A stretch of DNA of 64,000 nucleotides from Phycisphaerae bacterium RAS1. Its GTDB lineage: Bacteria; Planctomycetota; Phycisphaerae; UBA1845; Fen-1342. The DNA is taken from positions 1,736,001 through 1,800,000 of the forward strand of contig SMLU01000001.1 of the NCBI GenBank assembly GCA_007859745.1, read 5' to 3'. Positions 32,845 to 42,359 of the stretch are shown piece by piece (within the stretch, counting starts at the first letter, position 1; the number at the start of each line of letters is the position of its first letter). Made by a program: the position numbers and the translations under genes. Below the pieces are notes generated by a model. That model saw nothing but the letters and a program-made list of their open reading frames with translations. It was not told the DNA's origin and searched no databases.

Positions 32845-33774
32845 ATGTCTCAGCGCTTGCGCTCCAGTCGATTCTCGGCGCTGAGCCTTGCCGATGGCGC
32901 CTTGACGCTTTCCAAAAGCGGCGATGGCGAGTTCCTCGAGCGCGTCGGACTGCGCTTTCCGCCGCCGGTCGGCGTCCCGGGAATAGTCAACGCGCGCTCG
33001 TTTAACCTCGCCCGGGCCAGCGCCGGCAACGAGGTCGGCGCCGAGGCGGATACGTCCTATTGCTGGGGGTACAACGCCGACGGATTCGGCAACCCACAGG
33101 ATTCAGCCGAACACTGCCTGTCGTTTCGTCACGAGGTGTACTTCCGTCCCTCTGGGGCGGTCGGCGGGCTGACGCCGCCGGTGCACGAGACCCACATCCA
33201 GGCGACGCCGGCGTCGGGCGACAGCTTCAGCGGAACCGGGTGGAACGGCGCCTACCGCCGGCCGCTTTCGATCAACGTCGAGCGCAAGGTGTACGGGGGG
33301 TCCAATCGCTCCGGGATCAAGATCGACATGGCGCTGGATACCACGTCGCTCAGCCTGATCGATCCGAACCGCAACAACGCGACGGCGCAGATGTTCAAGC
33401 TCGACGCGACGCTGGCGGTCATGCAGCTGTTCAACGGAGTGAAGATCCAGAGCGAACAAGCCGCATTCGACACCTACGACGTGATCAAGCTCAAGAACGC
33501 GGCCGGGTCGAACTACATTCGCGCCATATCCATTGATGCAGGCGATCGCGTTTACATCGGCGGCATGTTCGCGGGCGGCCTGGATGCGGCCGTCCTGGCG
33601 CTGGGCGGCGCGGCGACCAAGTTGCGGTTCTTCCCCGCCTCCGGCGCGGACGTCAGCACCAACGCGGTCGGAAAGCAGACGGTGACGGGCTCTCGTGCCG
33701 GCAACGCCGCGCTGGCGAGTCTGGCGGCGGCGCTGGCCGCGTATGGGTTGATCGTTGACAGCACCAGCGCGTAG
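32845..33774 (+). CDS. Tail-fibre-like structural protein, 309 aa
   Basis: No family was recognised. The protein is rich in Gly, Asn and short strands. The middle (SYCWGYNADGFGNPQDSAEH, then EVYFRPSG) looks like a carbohydrate- or fibre-type beta domain. The C-terminal end (KQTVTGSRAGNAALASLAAALAAYG) closely resembles the conserved end of phage proteins predicted as fibre or collar pieces. It belongs to the uninterrupted late operon before the tape measure. Confidence 0.55.
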   Translation: MSQRLRSSRFSALSLADGALTLSKSGDGEFLERVGLRFPPPVGVPGIVNARSFNLARASAGNEVGAEADTSYCWGYNADGFGNPQDSAEHCLSFRHEVYFRPSGAVGGLTPPVHETHIQATPASGDSFSGTGWNGAYRRPLSINVERKVYGGSNRSGIKIDMALDTTSLSLIDPNRNNATAQMFKLDATLAVMQLFNGVKIQSEQAAFDTYDVIKLKNAAGSNYIRAISIDAGDRVYIGGMFAGGLDAAVLALGGAATKLRFFPASGADVSTNAVGKQTVTGSRAGNAALASLAAALAAYGLIVDSTSA

Positions 33775-33783
33775 GAGCCTCTC

Positions 33784-34008
33784 ATGTTGAGAGAATATGT
33801 GTCCGTCGAAGGCGGCGTTTGCACGCTGCAGCTGTGGGTCGAGGCGCCGGGCGGCGCCCAGACGCCGCTGTGTACGGTCGCAATCGACGTCGGCGCCTCG
33901 CGCGCCGCGCTGGACAACAAAGGCGAGGCGTTCTCGCAGGCGGCGCAGCGCGTGTACCACTACCTGTTCAATCCGGCCCTGCCGACGCGGCCGGTCCCGG
34001 TTGGGTGA
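33784..34008 (+). CDS. Small hypothetical protein, 74 aa
   Basis: Unrecognised: a short strand-rich protein (VCTLQLWVEAPGGAQTPLCTV) then a helix (AALDNKGEAFSQAAQRVYHYLF). AGGAG is 8 bases before the ATG. It is closely packed between the fibre-like gene and a further small gene in the late operon. Confidence 0.45.
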   Translation: MLREYVSVEGGVCTLQLWVEAPGGAQTPLCTVAIDVGASRAALDNKGEAFSQAAQRVYHYLFNPALPTRPVPVG

Positions 34009-34011
34009 CGC

Positions 34012-34251
34012 ATGCCGATCACAATTGAGAAGCCGGTGTTCGACGCATTGCTATCGGTCGTGACCGCAGAGCACGCGGCGGCCGAGCAGAGGATGACCCT
34101 GATGGAGACGATCCTGAACGGTGCGCGGAGTGCGAAGCAGGTCGATTTTGAGGAGCGCCCGGCTCCGCAGCCGACGCCGCCGGCTGGGCAGCCGAAGCCG
34201 AAACCCGGCGCCGCGCCCGCCACTGGCAAGGCGCGTCGCGACAAGCGCTGA
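34012..34251 (+). CDS. Small hypothetical protein with basic Pro-rich tail, 79 aa
   Basis: Unrecognised. A helical first half (FDALLSVVTAEHAAAEQRM) is followed by a Pro/Lys-rich end (PAPQPTPPAGQPKPKPG, then KARRDKR). It may bind nucleic acid or serve as an assembly linker. It is separated from both neighbours by 3 bp. Confidence 0.45.
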   Translation: MPITIEKPVFDALLSVVTAEHAAAEQRMTLMETILNGARSAKQVDFEERPAPQPTPPAGQPKPKPGAAPATGKARRDKR

Positions 34252-34254
34252 CCC

Positions 34255-34680
34255 ATGTTCATTGTGCAGTTCAAGGCCGGGTTCTTCGATCGTCGCCGCG
34301 TGACGCGCGCGGTCGACCGTGCGTCGCGCCGCGCCCTTTCGCGCGCCGGCGCGTTCATCCGCACAGCGGCGCGGCGCTTGATCCGCACACGCCGCCGCGC
34401 CAGCCGACCCGGCCAGCCGCCCAGCTCGCACACCGGCCTCCTGCGGCGCTGGATTCTGTTCGCGTACGACCCGGCCCGAAAGTCGGTCGTCATCGGCGCG
34501 GCGCTTCTGAACGGCGCGCGGAGGCAACGCAAGCCCGTTCCGAGCGTCCTGGAGTTCGGCGGAGAGGCGCGGATCGGCAAGCGCAGCGTGTCAATCGCCG
34601 CGCGGCCCTACATGCGCCCCGCGTATGAGAAGGAGCGTTCAAAACTGCCCAAACGTTGGGCGGGTTCGATTTCGAGGTGA
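34255..34680 (+). CDS. HK97 gp10-like tail/neck protein, 141 aa
   Basis: Very basic N-terminal helices (RRRVTRAVDRASRRALSRAG) lead to the segment HTGLLRRWILFAYDP, a lengthier loop and RPYMRPAYEKERSKLPKRW. This is the layout of gp10/minor-tail-type proteins: a helical arm, the S-x-x-TG-x-L motif and the R-P-[FY]-x-x-PA motif. They join head and tail. Here the gene lies just before the tape measure, later than in HK97, but the motifs agree. Confidence 0.65.
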   Translation: MFIVQFKAGFFDRRRVTRAVDRASRRALSRAGAFIRTAARRLIRTRRRASRPGQPPSSHTGLLRRWILFAYDPARKSVVIGAALLNGARRQRKPVPSVLEFGGEARIGKRSVSIAARPYMRPAYEKERSKLPKRWAGSISR

Positions 34681-34683
34681 TCC

Positions 34684-36621
34684 GTGGCCGCAGCGAGTGG
34701 AATCAAGGCCGGCCAGGCCTACGTCGAACTGCTGACAAAGGACGATCGCTTTCTGGCCGGGCTGCGCAAGGCGCAGGCGACATTGGCCTCGTTCGGAGCG
34801 CTGGCGACCACGACCGGCCTGCGCCTGGCCGGCGCCGGGGCCGCGGGTGTGGCCGGGTTCCTGGGAATCACGACCGTTTTCACTGACGTCGGTTCAGCGC
34901 TGAATGACATGGCCGAGCGCACCGGAATCGCCGGTTCGTCGCTCTCCGCACTGGCCTATGCCGCCAGGCTGACGGGCACGGACATGGCGTCGGTCGAGAC
35001 CGCCGTCCGGAAAATGCAGGTCATGCTGAGCAAGGCCGCGTCCGGGTCAGACGAGGCCGCCCAGGCGTTTTCCAGCCTGGGCATCCAGGTCGTCGAACTG
35101 CTGCGTCTGGCGCCCGACCAGCAGTTCAACCGCATCGCCGATGCGATTGCGGCGATCGACGATCCCACGCGCCGAGCGGCCGCGGCGGTGGCGCTCTTTG
35201 GTCGTTCGGGTACGGCGCTGCTTCCGATGATTCAGCGCGGAGCTGCCGGCCTGGCGAAGATGCGCGCCGAAGCCCAAGCCCTGGGGCTGACGATCGACGA
35301 TGAGACGATCGCCACGGCCGACCAGCTGGGCGACACGTTCGACACTTTAAAACTCCAGTTACGACAGGCGGCCGTCATTGCTGGAGCGGCGCTGGCGCCG
35401 ACGTTCCAGGCGGTTGCGAACGCGGCCGTGCGGGCCGCGGCCGGCGTGAATCAATTCATCCGTGAAAACGGGTCGCTGATCGTCGGCGCCTTTGGCGTGA
35501 CAGCTGCCATCGGCGCCGCGGGTGCGGCGCTGGTCGCGGCCGGAGTGGCGGCGACGAGCCTGTCATCTGTACTCGGTCTCATCGGCGGTGGATTTGCGCT
35601 TCTCGTCAATCCCATCGCACTCGTCTCTGCGGCCTTGGTCGGAGGCGTCGGCGCGTTCGTCTATTTCGCCGAGACCGGCCGCGGCGCGCTGGCCTACTTG
35701 ATGGATCGGTTCAACGAGCTGGCCGGCTTCGTCGGCGACGTTTTGGGCGGCATCCGCGATGCACTGGCCGCCGGCGAACTGAAGCTGGCGGCTGAGGTTT
35801 TGTGGGCCGGGCTGAACGTGGCGTGGCAGGCGGGCGCCCTGCAACTCGCCCATGTCTGGGAAACGGTCAAGTCCGCCATGATCGGCGCCGCCGTCAACGC
35901 GTTTGATGGCGTGCTGGCGGCTGCCAACATCGTCTGGCGCAGCCTGCAGGCAGGCTGGACGCATGTCACCACGTTCATCGGGAACGCGATCGCGCAAGCG
36001 GCGGTGTTCGTCGTGCTGCAGTGGGAGACAATCAAGGCCATCGCCGCCAAGGCCTACAACTACATTCGCGGGCTGTTTGATTCGGGGTTCGACGTGGCCG
36101 CGGCCAATCTGGCAGTGGATCAGGCGCTGGTCGAAGCCGAAGCGCGCATCGGGGCCGATCTCACGCGGACGCTTCGCCAGGCACTGGACGTTCGAAATGA
36201 CCGCCTGGCCGAAATTCAGCGCGACTCGGACGCGGGGTTGGCCCGGATCGGCGCACTGAACCTGGCGACGCAGGACGCGATCGGCAAGGCGGCCCAGGAG
36301 CGGATTCTTAAAGCCCGGACCGAGGCCGAGCAAGCGCGGGCCGACCTCGAAGCGGCCATCGCGAGCGCTCGTGACGCGCGTGCCAAAGCGCCGCAGGGCG
36401 CCGCGCCCTTCGCGCCGCCCCGGCCGCTCGTCGATGAATTCCCAGGCCTGGGCGAGCAGCTGCGCGCCGCCGGCCAGTTCGGCGGGCGCAATGTAATGCT
36501 ACTGTCGGCCGGACCACTGAGCGGCTCGCCGGTGGAGCGCAAGCTGGACGGGATCAAGGAAGCCCTCAAGGACATCAAGCAGGGGATCGAACGCCACTGG
36601 GCGGCGAAGTTCGCGAGGTAG
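34684..36621 (+). CDS. Tail tape measure protein
   Basis: 645 residues from GTG 34684. A typical N-terminal tape-measure domain (AGQAYVELLTKDDRFLAGLRK), a MAERTGIAGSSLSALAYAA segment, several hydrophobic stretches around 260-330, then long helical coiled-coil regions with Ala/Glu/Arg to the end. Tape measure proteins set tail length and pass into the cell membrane during DNA entry. At 645 residues the tail would be fairly short (about 1.5 angstrom per residue implies near 100 nm). Confidence 0.85.
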   Translation: MAAASGIKAGQAYVELLTKDDRFLAGLRKAQATLASFGALATTTGLRLAGAGAAGVAGFLGITTVFTDVGSALNDMAERTGIAGSSLSALAYAARLTGTDMASVETAVRKMQVMLSKAASGSDEAAQAFSSLGIQVVELLRLAPDQQFNRIADAIAAIDDPTRRAAAAVALFGRSGTALLPMIQRGAAGLAKMRAEAQALGLTIDDETIATADQLGDTFDTLKLQLRQAAVIAGAALAPTFQAVANAAVRAAAGVNQFIRENGSLIVGAFGVTAAIGAAGAALVAAGVAATSLSSVLGLIGGGFALLVNPIALVSAALVGGVGAFVYFAETGRGALAYLMDRFNELAGFVGDVLGGIRDALAAGELKLAAEVLWAGLNVAWQAGALQLAHVWETVKSAMIGAAVNAFDGVLAAANIVWRSLQAGWTHVTTFIGNAIAQAAVFVVLQWETIKAIAAKAYNYIRGLFDSGFDVAAANLAVDQALVEAEARIGADLTRTLRQALDVRNDRLAEIQRDSDAGLARIGALNLATQDAIGKAAQERILKARTEAEQARADLEAAIASARDARAKAPQGAAPFAPPRPLVDEFPGLGEQLRAAGQFGGRNVMLLSAGPLSGSPVERKLDGIKEALKDIKQGIERHWAAKFAR

Positions 36622-36624
36622 GTT

Positions 36625-37437
36625 GTGGGTCGCTGCATCGAGTTGCTCAAGTCGCGCCGCACGTTGCTGGGTCGCAGCCCGGCGGCCGAGTTGTTCTACT
36701 TCATTGACGAGGTCGCCGACGAGGTCGAAGCGCAGACGCTTTTGCGGTCGACCGCGGGCGCGACATTTGATCCGTGGGGGACCGGCCTGCTGCTGATTCC
36801 GCGCATCGACAGCGAAGTGATTCCGATCGGCTCAGACCACCTCGACCCGACGCGCGTCTGTTTTGAGGGCCGTGTGACCTATGGCCTGGCCCCGCCCTCC
36901 GGCTCGACGCGGCGGCGCGGGACGATCGGCGCCAGCACGCAGCGCGTCAACGCCTCTCGGCGACTGGTGGCCGAGTACGCGGCCCCCGGCGAGACCGCGC
37001 CTCCGCTCGGGCGGCTGCTTCACAAGGGTGACGGGCTGGACATCGGCGTGGGATCCTCGGAGTGGACCGAAGAGGCGATGTTTTCCGCCGCCCTGATCAA
37101 TGACGCCTACCTGAATGCCCTCGACGACCTGGCCTGGCACGTCAACGACGCGCCCTTTCGCAACAAACAGCCCGGCGAGGTGCTGTTCAAGGGCGCCACA
37201 TTCACACAGCGCGGCGACGGCAACTGGGAATTCGAGTTCGGCTTCCAGTATCAGAAGAACCGCAGCAACCTGACCGTCGATCCGATCAGCGGGATCAACG
37301 TCCGCGGCTGGGAGTACCTCGAGACCCTCACCGAGGATCGCGACGACGAGCCGTCGAGCAAGCTCATTAAGAAAGTCATCGCCGTCCGGATTCATGAGCT
37401 CTACGAACCCGGGTCATTTGGCTTGCTGGGAATCTGA
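36625..37437 (+). CDS. Tail-tip/distal tail protein candidate, 270 aa
   Basis: GTG 36625 starts 3 bp after the tape measure gene. The protein contains FYFIDEVADEVEAQTLL, ADSEV-type strands, and a C-terminal WEFEFGFQYQKNRSNLTVDP segment. The place directly after the tape measure is that of distal-tail or tail-hub proteins. No named family could be confirmed. The next gene begins one base after its stop. Confidence 0.5.
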   Translation: MGRCIELLKSRRTLLGRSPAAELFYFIDEVADEVEAQTLLRSTAGATFDPWGTGLLLIPRIDSEVIPIGSDHLDPTRVCFEGRVTYGLAPPSGSTRRRGTIGASTQRVNASRRLVAEYAAPGETAPPLGRLLHKGDGLDIGVGSSEWTEEAMFSAALINDAYLNALDDLAWHVNDAPFRNKQPGEVLFKGATFTQRGDGNWEFEFGFQYQKNRSNLTVDPISGINVRGWEYLETLTEDRDDEPSSKLIKKVIAVRIHELYEPGSFGLLGI

Positions 37438-37438
37438 C

Positions 37439-38638
37439 GTGGCAAAGAACTCCTACATCGGCCTGGCCCCGGCGCTCGCGCAGGTGTGGAAGGGCGCGCT
37501 CAATTCGAATGCCGTGGGTGAGACGTTCACGGTCACTTTGACCGATCTCGACGACGGCGCTGGATCGATCACCCAGGTCTACACCTACACCGTCTCGTCG
37601 GCCGACACGACCACGACGCTGGCCGCGGCGAATTTTGCGGCGGCGTGGAACAAGGATTCGCGCCACCTCGTGAGCCGCATCACCGCGGCCAGTTCGGGCG
37701 CCGAGATCACGCTGACCTCGGACATCGCCGGGCAGCCCTTCAGCGCTGCGCATGGCGGAAGCGGGACGTGGACGGCGACGCCGGGCGTTACGACTGCCGG
37801 CGGCGGTCCGAACGACATCGGATTGCCGGGCAACTGGTCGGAGCGAGCGCTGCCCGTGGCGGCCGACGACATCTGCCTGCCGGCCGGAGCGCCGTCGCTG
37901 CTCTACAACCTCGAGCTGCTGAACGGCTTCACAGCCGGCAAGTTCTACAGCGAGGCGGGTTTTTCCGGCAATGTCGGGCGGCGCGAGAACGGGCGCGAGT
38001 ACAAGCTCAAGCTCAAGCCGACCGTCTGCGAAATCCGCGGTCGCGGATCCTGCTTCCTGCTCAACCTCGGCGCGCAGGCCATCGAGGTGGTCTGCGAGCA
38101 CAGCGGCAAGCCGACGCTCAGCGACCAGCCGGTCATCAACGTGGTCGGCAGCGCGATCACCAAGGTCAGCGGTTGCGGCCATGTCGGCGTCGCGGCCGCG
38201 GCGGGCGACACGGCCACGGTCACGGGAAGCTTCAACCCGAGCGGAGGCCGCTGGTTCATCGGGCACCCGCTGTCAACGCTCACCGTGGCGGGCGCCTCGA
38301 TCCGAAATCAGGACGCCGTGGTGACGTCCTGGGCCGGCATTGCGACCGTCACGCAGATCGAGGTCGCCGGTAGCGCCGAATATCGCGAGTTCAAATCGCC
38401 CTGGACCACGGGCGCGTTCTACGACGGGAAAGCCTTCATGAACGTGGCCGGCACCTACGCGAACACCACCGTCGAGAACGAGGCCGTGCTCGACACGGAG
38501 TTCCCACAGCAAGCGCACACGCTGACCAACTCGACCCGCCGCGGGCGGGCGCAGATCAGGTTGCCGGCCGACACGACCATCTACACCAACCCGACGTCGC
38601 CCATCGGCGCCAAGGGCGGCCCGGGCTGGGAGGCGTAG
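37439..38638 (+). CDS. Tail structural protein with beta-rich repeats, 399 aa
   Basis: GTG 37439 follows the upstream stop by one base. An ATG further upstream (37,394) lies within the previous gene. The first 120 residues resemble a carbohydrate-binding-like beta domain (TFTVTLTDLDDGAGSITQVYTYTV, in parts, and SRITAASSGAEITLTSD). The rest is right-handed, repeat-like (EVVCEHSGKPTLSDQPVINVVG and TVAGASIRNQ), compatible with a beta-helix in a fibre. I infer a tail fibre or tip, with possible host recognition. Confidence 0.55.
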   Translation: MAKNSYIGLAPALAQVWKGALNSNAVGETFTVTLTDLDDGAGSITQVYTYTVSSADTTTTLAAANFAAAWNKDSRHLVSRITAASSGAEITLTSDIAGQPFSAAHGGSGTWTATPGVTTAGGGPNDIGLPGNWSERALPVAADDICLPAGAPSLLYNLELLNGFTAGKFYSEAGFSGNVGRRENGREYKLKLKPTVCEIRGRGSCFLLNLGAQAIEVVCEHSGKPTLSDQPVINVVGSAITKVSGCGHVGVAAAAGDTATVTGSFNPSGGRWFIGHPLSTLTVAGASIRNQDAVVTSWAGIATVTQIEVAGSAEYREFKSPWTTGAFYDGKAFMNVAGTYANTTVENEAVLDTEFPQQAHTLTNSTRRGRAQIRLPADTTIYTNPTSPIGAKGGPGWEA

Positions 38639-38639
38639 T

Positions 38640-39446
38640 GTGGGCACGCGCGTGCGGCCGGATGACCGGTTGGTCATCAAGGCATCCGAGTTCAACAGTT
38701 GGCAGGATGCCGCCGACGATCTGAAGGCGCGCCGCGCCGCCGGCTGGACCGGACGGGCAGCCTCGCCGCCCGTGGATACCACGACCGTGGTGCTCTGCAA
38801 GAACGCCTCGGGCGCCGTGCGCCGGCGTTTTGACGTGCTGGGAATCGCCGGGCCGATCATCGATCCCGCCGACAACCTCGAGGGATTTAAACACGGCGTC
38901 GCGGTTCGCGGCATAACGCCCACTGAAGCGCAGCGCGACGCCTTCGTCGTGCTGCAGGCGCCCGCCGCTCCCGACACGGTCGTCCCCAGCGTGATCTCGG
39001 GCGCCACGATCGCGCGCGTCTACATGGCCAGTGAATCGCACCGCTTCGCGCTCGCCGCCGGCGGCGCGCACGCCGACATTCTGAACAGCTCGACGGCCGG
39101 GATCGCCCAGCTGTTGTGGATTCAACCGCTCGCCGACCGGGAAATCGCGGAGATCGCGCTCTGCGTCGTGCGGGTTGGCGGCGGCGCCGGCGCTGCGTCC
39201 GGCATCGAAATCGCCGATGTCGCTTCGCTCCCGACAACGCCGCCGGCCGAGGGCTTTGACGCCCGCCTGCGCGACGACAACCAGACCCTCATTCGCGTCA
39301 ACATCTTCGGCGCTTTCCTACCCGGGACCTGGACCGACACCGGCCCGACGACGTTCCCGCCGCTGCTGGTCGGCATGGCGGTTCCCGTCACGCAGATAGA
39401 CGACGCGTGGTACTCGCTCTGGTTCTACACGAGGCTCTGCCTGTGA
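38640..39446 (+). CDS. Tail-tip associated protein, 268 aa
   Basis: GTG 38640 starts one base after the previous stop. No family was recognised. It has an N-terminal region RPDDRLVIKASEFNSW often seen in planctomycete phage tail proteins, and a C-terminal strand-rich part (TLIRVNIFGAFLPGTWTDTGP). Its stop overlaps the next start as GTGA. The operon position suggests a fibre or adaptor. Confidence 0.5.
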   Translation: MGTRVRPDDRLVIKASEFNSWQDAADDLKARRAAGWTGRAASPPVDTTTVVLCKNASGAVRRRFDVLGIAGPIIDPADNLEGFKHGVAVRGITPTEAQRDAFVVLQAPAAPDTVVPSVISGATIARVYMASESHRFALAAGGAHADILNSSTAGIAQLLWIQPLADREIAEIALCVVRVGGGAGAASGIEIADVASLPTTPPAEGFDARLRDDNQTLIRVNIFGAFLPGTWTDTGPTTFPPLLVGMAVPVTQIDDAWYSLWFYTRLCL

Positions 39447-40606
39447 TCGCGACCTGCCTCGACGGTCAATACGGTTTGCGCCCCTGTGACGATCGCGAGG
39501 GCTTGGTCGGCTGCGGATCGCAATGCTGCTTCGAGGGAGTGTATCAAACCGACCTGGGTAGCGACCCACAAAACGCGGTGACAATCTACGACTGCGTCAG
39601 GCCCTATTCCGTGCCCGACGGGTCGAATCGCTACCTCGGCGAATACGTTGAAATCGAGCTGGCGTACGGCGGAGACACCTACGTCCAAACGCCCGCGAGC
39701 ATCGGGCAGCCAGGCAGCGGCGCTCCCTGGCTCTATCGCGCCCACTCATTGTATGAGCTGGACCTCTGGCCCGACCCGACCGTGTGGCGCTCCACGCTGG
39801 CCCGAGGCCACGTGTTTGGATCATACCCGCACCTGGGCAGCAACCTGGCACATCGGATCATCGTCGGCCGCGCCGGAGGCGGCCAGGGCACGCTGGTGTC
39901 GCAGACGTGCGCGCGGTTCAAGTGCCGGCCGCTGAACGCCACGCCCGCCGGGCTGTGGCCGGGCGTCGTCGGCAGCGCAGTTGACCGCGGGTTCCACTCC
40001 GTGCGGTACGAAGACGAGGACGGCGACTACCCCTCCGGCCGCTCACAGAGCCGCTGCGAGATGGTCAAGACCCCGCCAAGCTGGTTCAACATTCCGGCCA
40101 CGATCCCGACCTATTGCCTGCCGCTCTACTGGCACCGCGGGCAGTACTACGCCAGCGGCGGCCAGTTCGTGCCCCAGACGCCGCCGGCGGACATTCGCTT
40201 CAACGTGTCTGGCGCGTGCAACCAGACGCACCCCATTTTCGGCCCCTTCCTGCGCCACTGGCTGGCCGTGGGCGCCATCAAGGAAATCGGCACACAGCCG
40301 CGGTTCTGCTTCCTCATGCCGTTGGTGTTGATCCCCGCCGCCTCGGACGGTAGCGCCTGGGTGCACGAAACATTTCCGTTTTCCACGACGTTCGTACTGC
40401 AGGCCGGTCGCGACCTCGTTGGGAATGGAGCGGCCTCCGGCGCTTCGGCCCAATACGAAGACATCCTCTACTTCCTGACCATGGCGCAAATGGCGGACGA
40501 CGGCGCCGGGAACCCGCAGCACCTTCAATACCTTTACGGCAGCGGGTGGGCGATCGAAGGCAACGAGCCGTCCGTGTTGCGCGTGGATAGCGCCCAGGTG
40601 CTGTGA
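39443..40606 (+). CDS. Cysteine-containing tail protein, 387 aa
   Basis: GTG 39443 overlaps the preceding stop. An upstream in-frame ATG at 39,407 lies inside that gene. Twelve cysteines are present, five clustered near the N-terminus (CDDREGLVGCGSQCC). No family was recognised. The gene is coupled to its neighbours by overlapping stop/start codons on both sides, so it belongs to the tail-tip set. Disulfides outside the cell or metal binding would explain the cysteines. Confidence 0.5.
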   Translation: MIATCLDGQYGLRPCDDREGLVGCGSQCCFEGVYQTDLGSDPQNAVTIYDCVRPYSVPDGSNRYLGEYVEIELAYGGDTYVQTPASIGQPGSGAPWLYRAHSLYELDLWPDPTVWRSTLARGHVFGSYPHLGSNLAHRIIVGRAGGGQGTLVSQTCARFKCRPLNATPAGLWPGVVGSAVDRGFHSVRYEDEDGDYPSGRSQSRCEMVKTPPSWFNIPATIPTYCLPLYWHRGQYYASGGQFVPQTPPADIRFNVSGACNQTHPIFGPFLRHWLAVGAIKEIGTQPRFCFLMPLVLIPAASDGSAWVHETFPFSTTFVLQAGRDLVGNGAASGASAQYEDILYFLTMAQMADDGAGNPQHLQYLYGSGWAIEGNEPSVLRVDSAQVL

Positions 40607-41679
40607 TGCCGGGGTTCCCCTGCTACGCGCCCGAGCCAAGGCCGCCAGCGCCGCTGCCGTGTGCGCCCTGCAGCGCCCCGGCCGATCCGCTCTACGTGCG
40701 CGTCGTGATTTCAGGGGTGTCGTCGTGCGGGTGCGCGCTCCTGTTCGTAACCGGCGGGATTGACAGCATTTCGTCGATTCGCGGCGTTGCGCCGGTTGAC
40801 AACGACACCTTCTGTGCCGCGTGGCTCTCGTGCGGTGTTCTGCACGACTACGTTCCGTTTCAGCACATCAAGGCTTTCACCGGGCGTCGGCGCATCACGC
40901 TGCCCGGCGGATTGCAGTGCTGCGCCGCGTCCGGAAGCTGCAACGAGGCCCTGGACGAGTATGGCAAAGTCTACTGCGCAACGCGCGTCATGCTGCGGCC
41001 CATCGTTGTCAACGGCCAGGCGAAGCTCGTCATCAGACAGGCGCTCCGAATGCGCACCGGCTTCGTCACGATCTTCAACGGCGCAGCCATTCTGGCGACC
41101 GGCCCGGGAAACTGTCTCGACGAGACGCAGACCGTGGTTGTCCAAAACAGCTATGTTCAGTGTTCGCAAGGCGGTCTTGTCGTCAGTTCCGCCCACGGCG
41201 GAACGGCGACCGTGACGTTCTTCCGCGGCGCCGGCGACTGCGTCGGCAGGCAGCCCGAAGTCTCGTTTTTGATCCCGGAAACGACGATCCACAATCCGTG
41301 CACATCCGAGCCGTGCCGCCCCGGAGATCCGCCCAACCCGGGCGACACGCCGGCCGAAGACTGCCTGACCGAGCCGACGATCCCGCTAGTGTGCGCATGC
41401 CTGCGACGGCTTGGCATCAACCCGGAGTGGTGCGAGCCGTTCCCGGCCCCGGCCGGCCCCGCGGAGACACACGCCGACTATCCGGTTTTCGACGTCTGCG
41501 ACGACTGCGACGCTCAGGTGTTGATCGACTCCTACCGCGGGTGTGGCCACGTTCAGAACGGCATGGGTCGCCCATGCCTTCCAAAATTCCAGCGCCTCGT
41601 AGCAACCGGCGTCCGCACGGGCCGAGGTTGCCCGTACTCAACCGGCGACAAGTGGGCGAGAGAGTTCTGGCGCCGGTAA
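40603..41679 (+). CDS. Cysteine-rich tail-tip protein, 358 aa
   Basis: About 25 cysteines in 358 residues, many as CC, CxC or CxxC (CCAASGSC, CACL, CDDCD). It starts at GTG 40603 or ATG 40606, overlapping the previous stop. It ends the rightward late operon. Such a cysteine content is unusual for a phage tail protein and suggests a disulfide- or zinc-stabilised spike. No homologue recognised. A variable adsorption role is plausible from its terminal place. Confidence 0.5.
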   Translation: MMPGFPCYAPEPRPPAPLPCAPCSAPADPLYVRVVISGVSSCGCALLFVTGGIDSISSIRGVAPVDNDTFCAAWLSCGVLHDYVPFQHIKAFTGRRRITLPGGLQCCAASGSCNEALDEYGKVYCATRVMLRPIVVNGQAKLVIRQALRMRTGFVTIFNGAAILATGPGNCLDETQTVVVQNSYVQCSQGGLVVSSAHGGTATVTFFRGAGDCVGRQPEVSFLIPETTIHNPCTSEPCRPGDPPNPGDTPAEDCLTEPTIPLVCACLRRLGINPEWCEPFPAPAGPAETHADYPVFDVCDDCDAQVLIDSYRGCGHVQNGMGRPCLPKFQRLVATGVRTGRGCPYSTGDKWAREFWRR

Positions 41680-42359
41680 CCGCGCTGTCGGCGTATGGGG
41701 CGACACAGCGTCATGTAGAACATCCTCGCCGCGACGTCGTGGTTCGTCGCCCAATTCGGGTCGCGGCGGATGGTCGCGGCGATCGTGACCGTGCCATGAC
41801 GGTCGGCAACGGAATCAACTTGACGTAGCTGGCCCCTGTCCGCGCCGCACAACTCCGGCTGCTCACGCTTCGCCTACTCGCCGAAGGGTTCCGCCGTAGG
41901 CGACCGCGCGAGGCGGTTGTCATAGGTCTTTGACCACGCAAAACTTCGCCGAGGCTAAAATTCGCGCAAGCAGAGACGTCAGGATTGGCATCGGTCGCGT
42001 GTGCCGGCGTAGGCACGATGCCTTGGGGCCATCCGTCGCCGTCGAGTAACGCCGAGTTGGACTTCGCAACGCAGGTCGGCCTAGAATTCGTCGCAGCATC
42101 GGCTGATGGCCTCTCGCCGGTGGGATTTCGCGCATCGCGCGTGGAATTTGAACCAGGCGCGCTGGAGTTGTGCTGTAGCTTGGACACCTTTCACAGCCTT
42201 CGCAGCCGTTTTTGGGAGCGCAACTACAAAATCGCTACGCTGATCCAAGTGGAACAGCTCTTGCCTGCCATTATCCGACTGCGCCTGGCTGGTCGCACGG
42301 CTGATGCAAGGCGATGACTCAGCTCGACCGTCCGGTGCACGTAACACAAGGGGACACAA
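41680..42359. other. Intergenic region after the tail genes
   Basis: 680 bp with no convincing gene. Several short frames are open on both strands but lack good starts and typical composition. It marks the change from phage late genes to the toxin region, and base composition becomes less GC-rich. AAGGGGA just before 42,360 serves the next gene. No terminator with a T-run was found after the tail operon. Confidence 0.5.

Noticed and set aside
33103-33960. 285-codon leftward frame
   Set aside because: Shadow of the fibre-like gene at 32,845-33,774, rich in Arg/Gln/His with no domain.
41985-42317. 110-codon frame in the gap after the tail genes
   Set aside because: No ribosome site, mixed composition and competing frames on the other strand.
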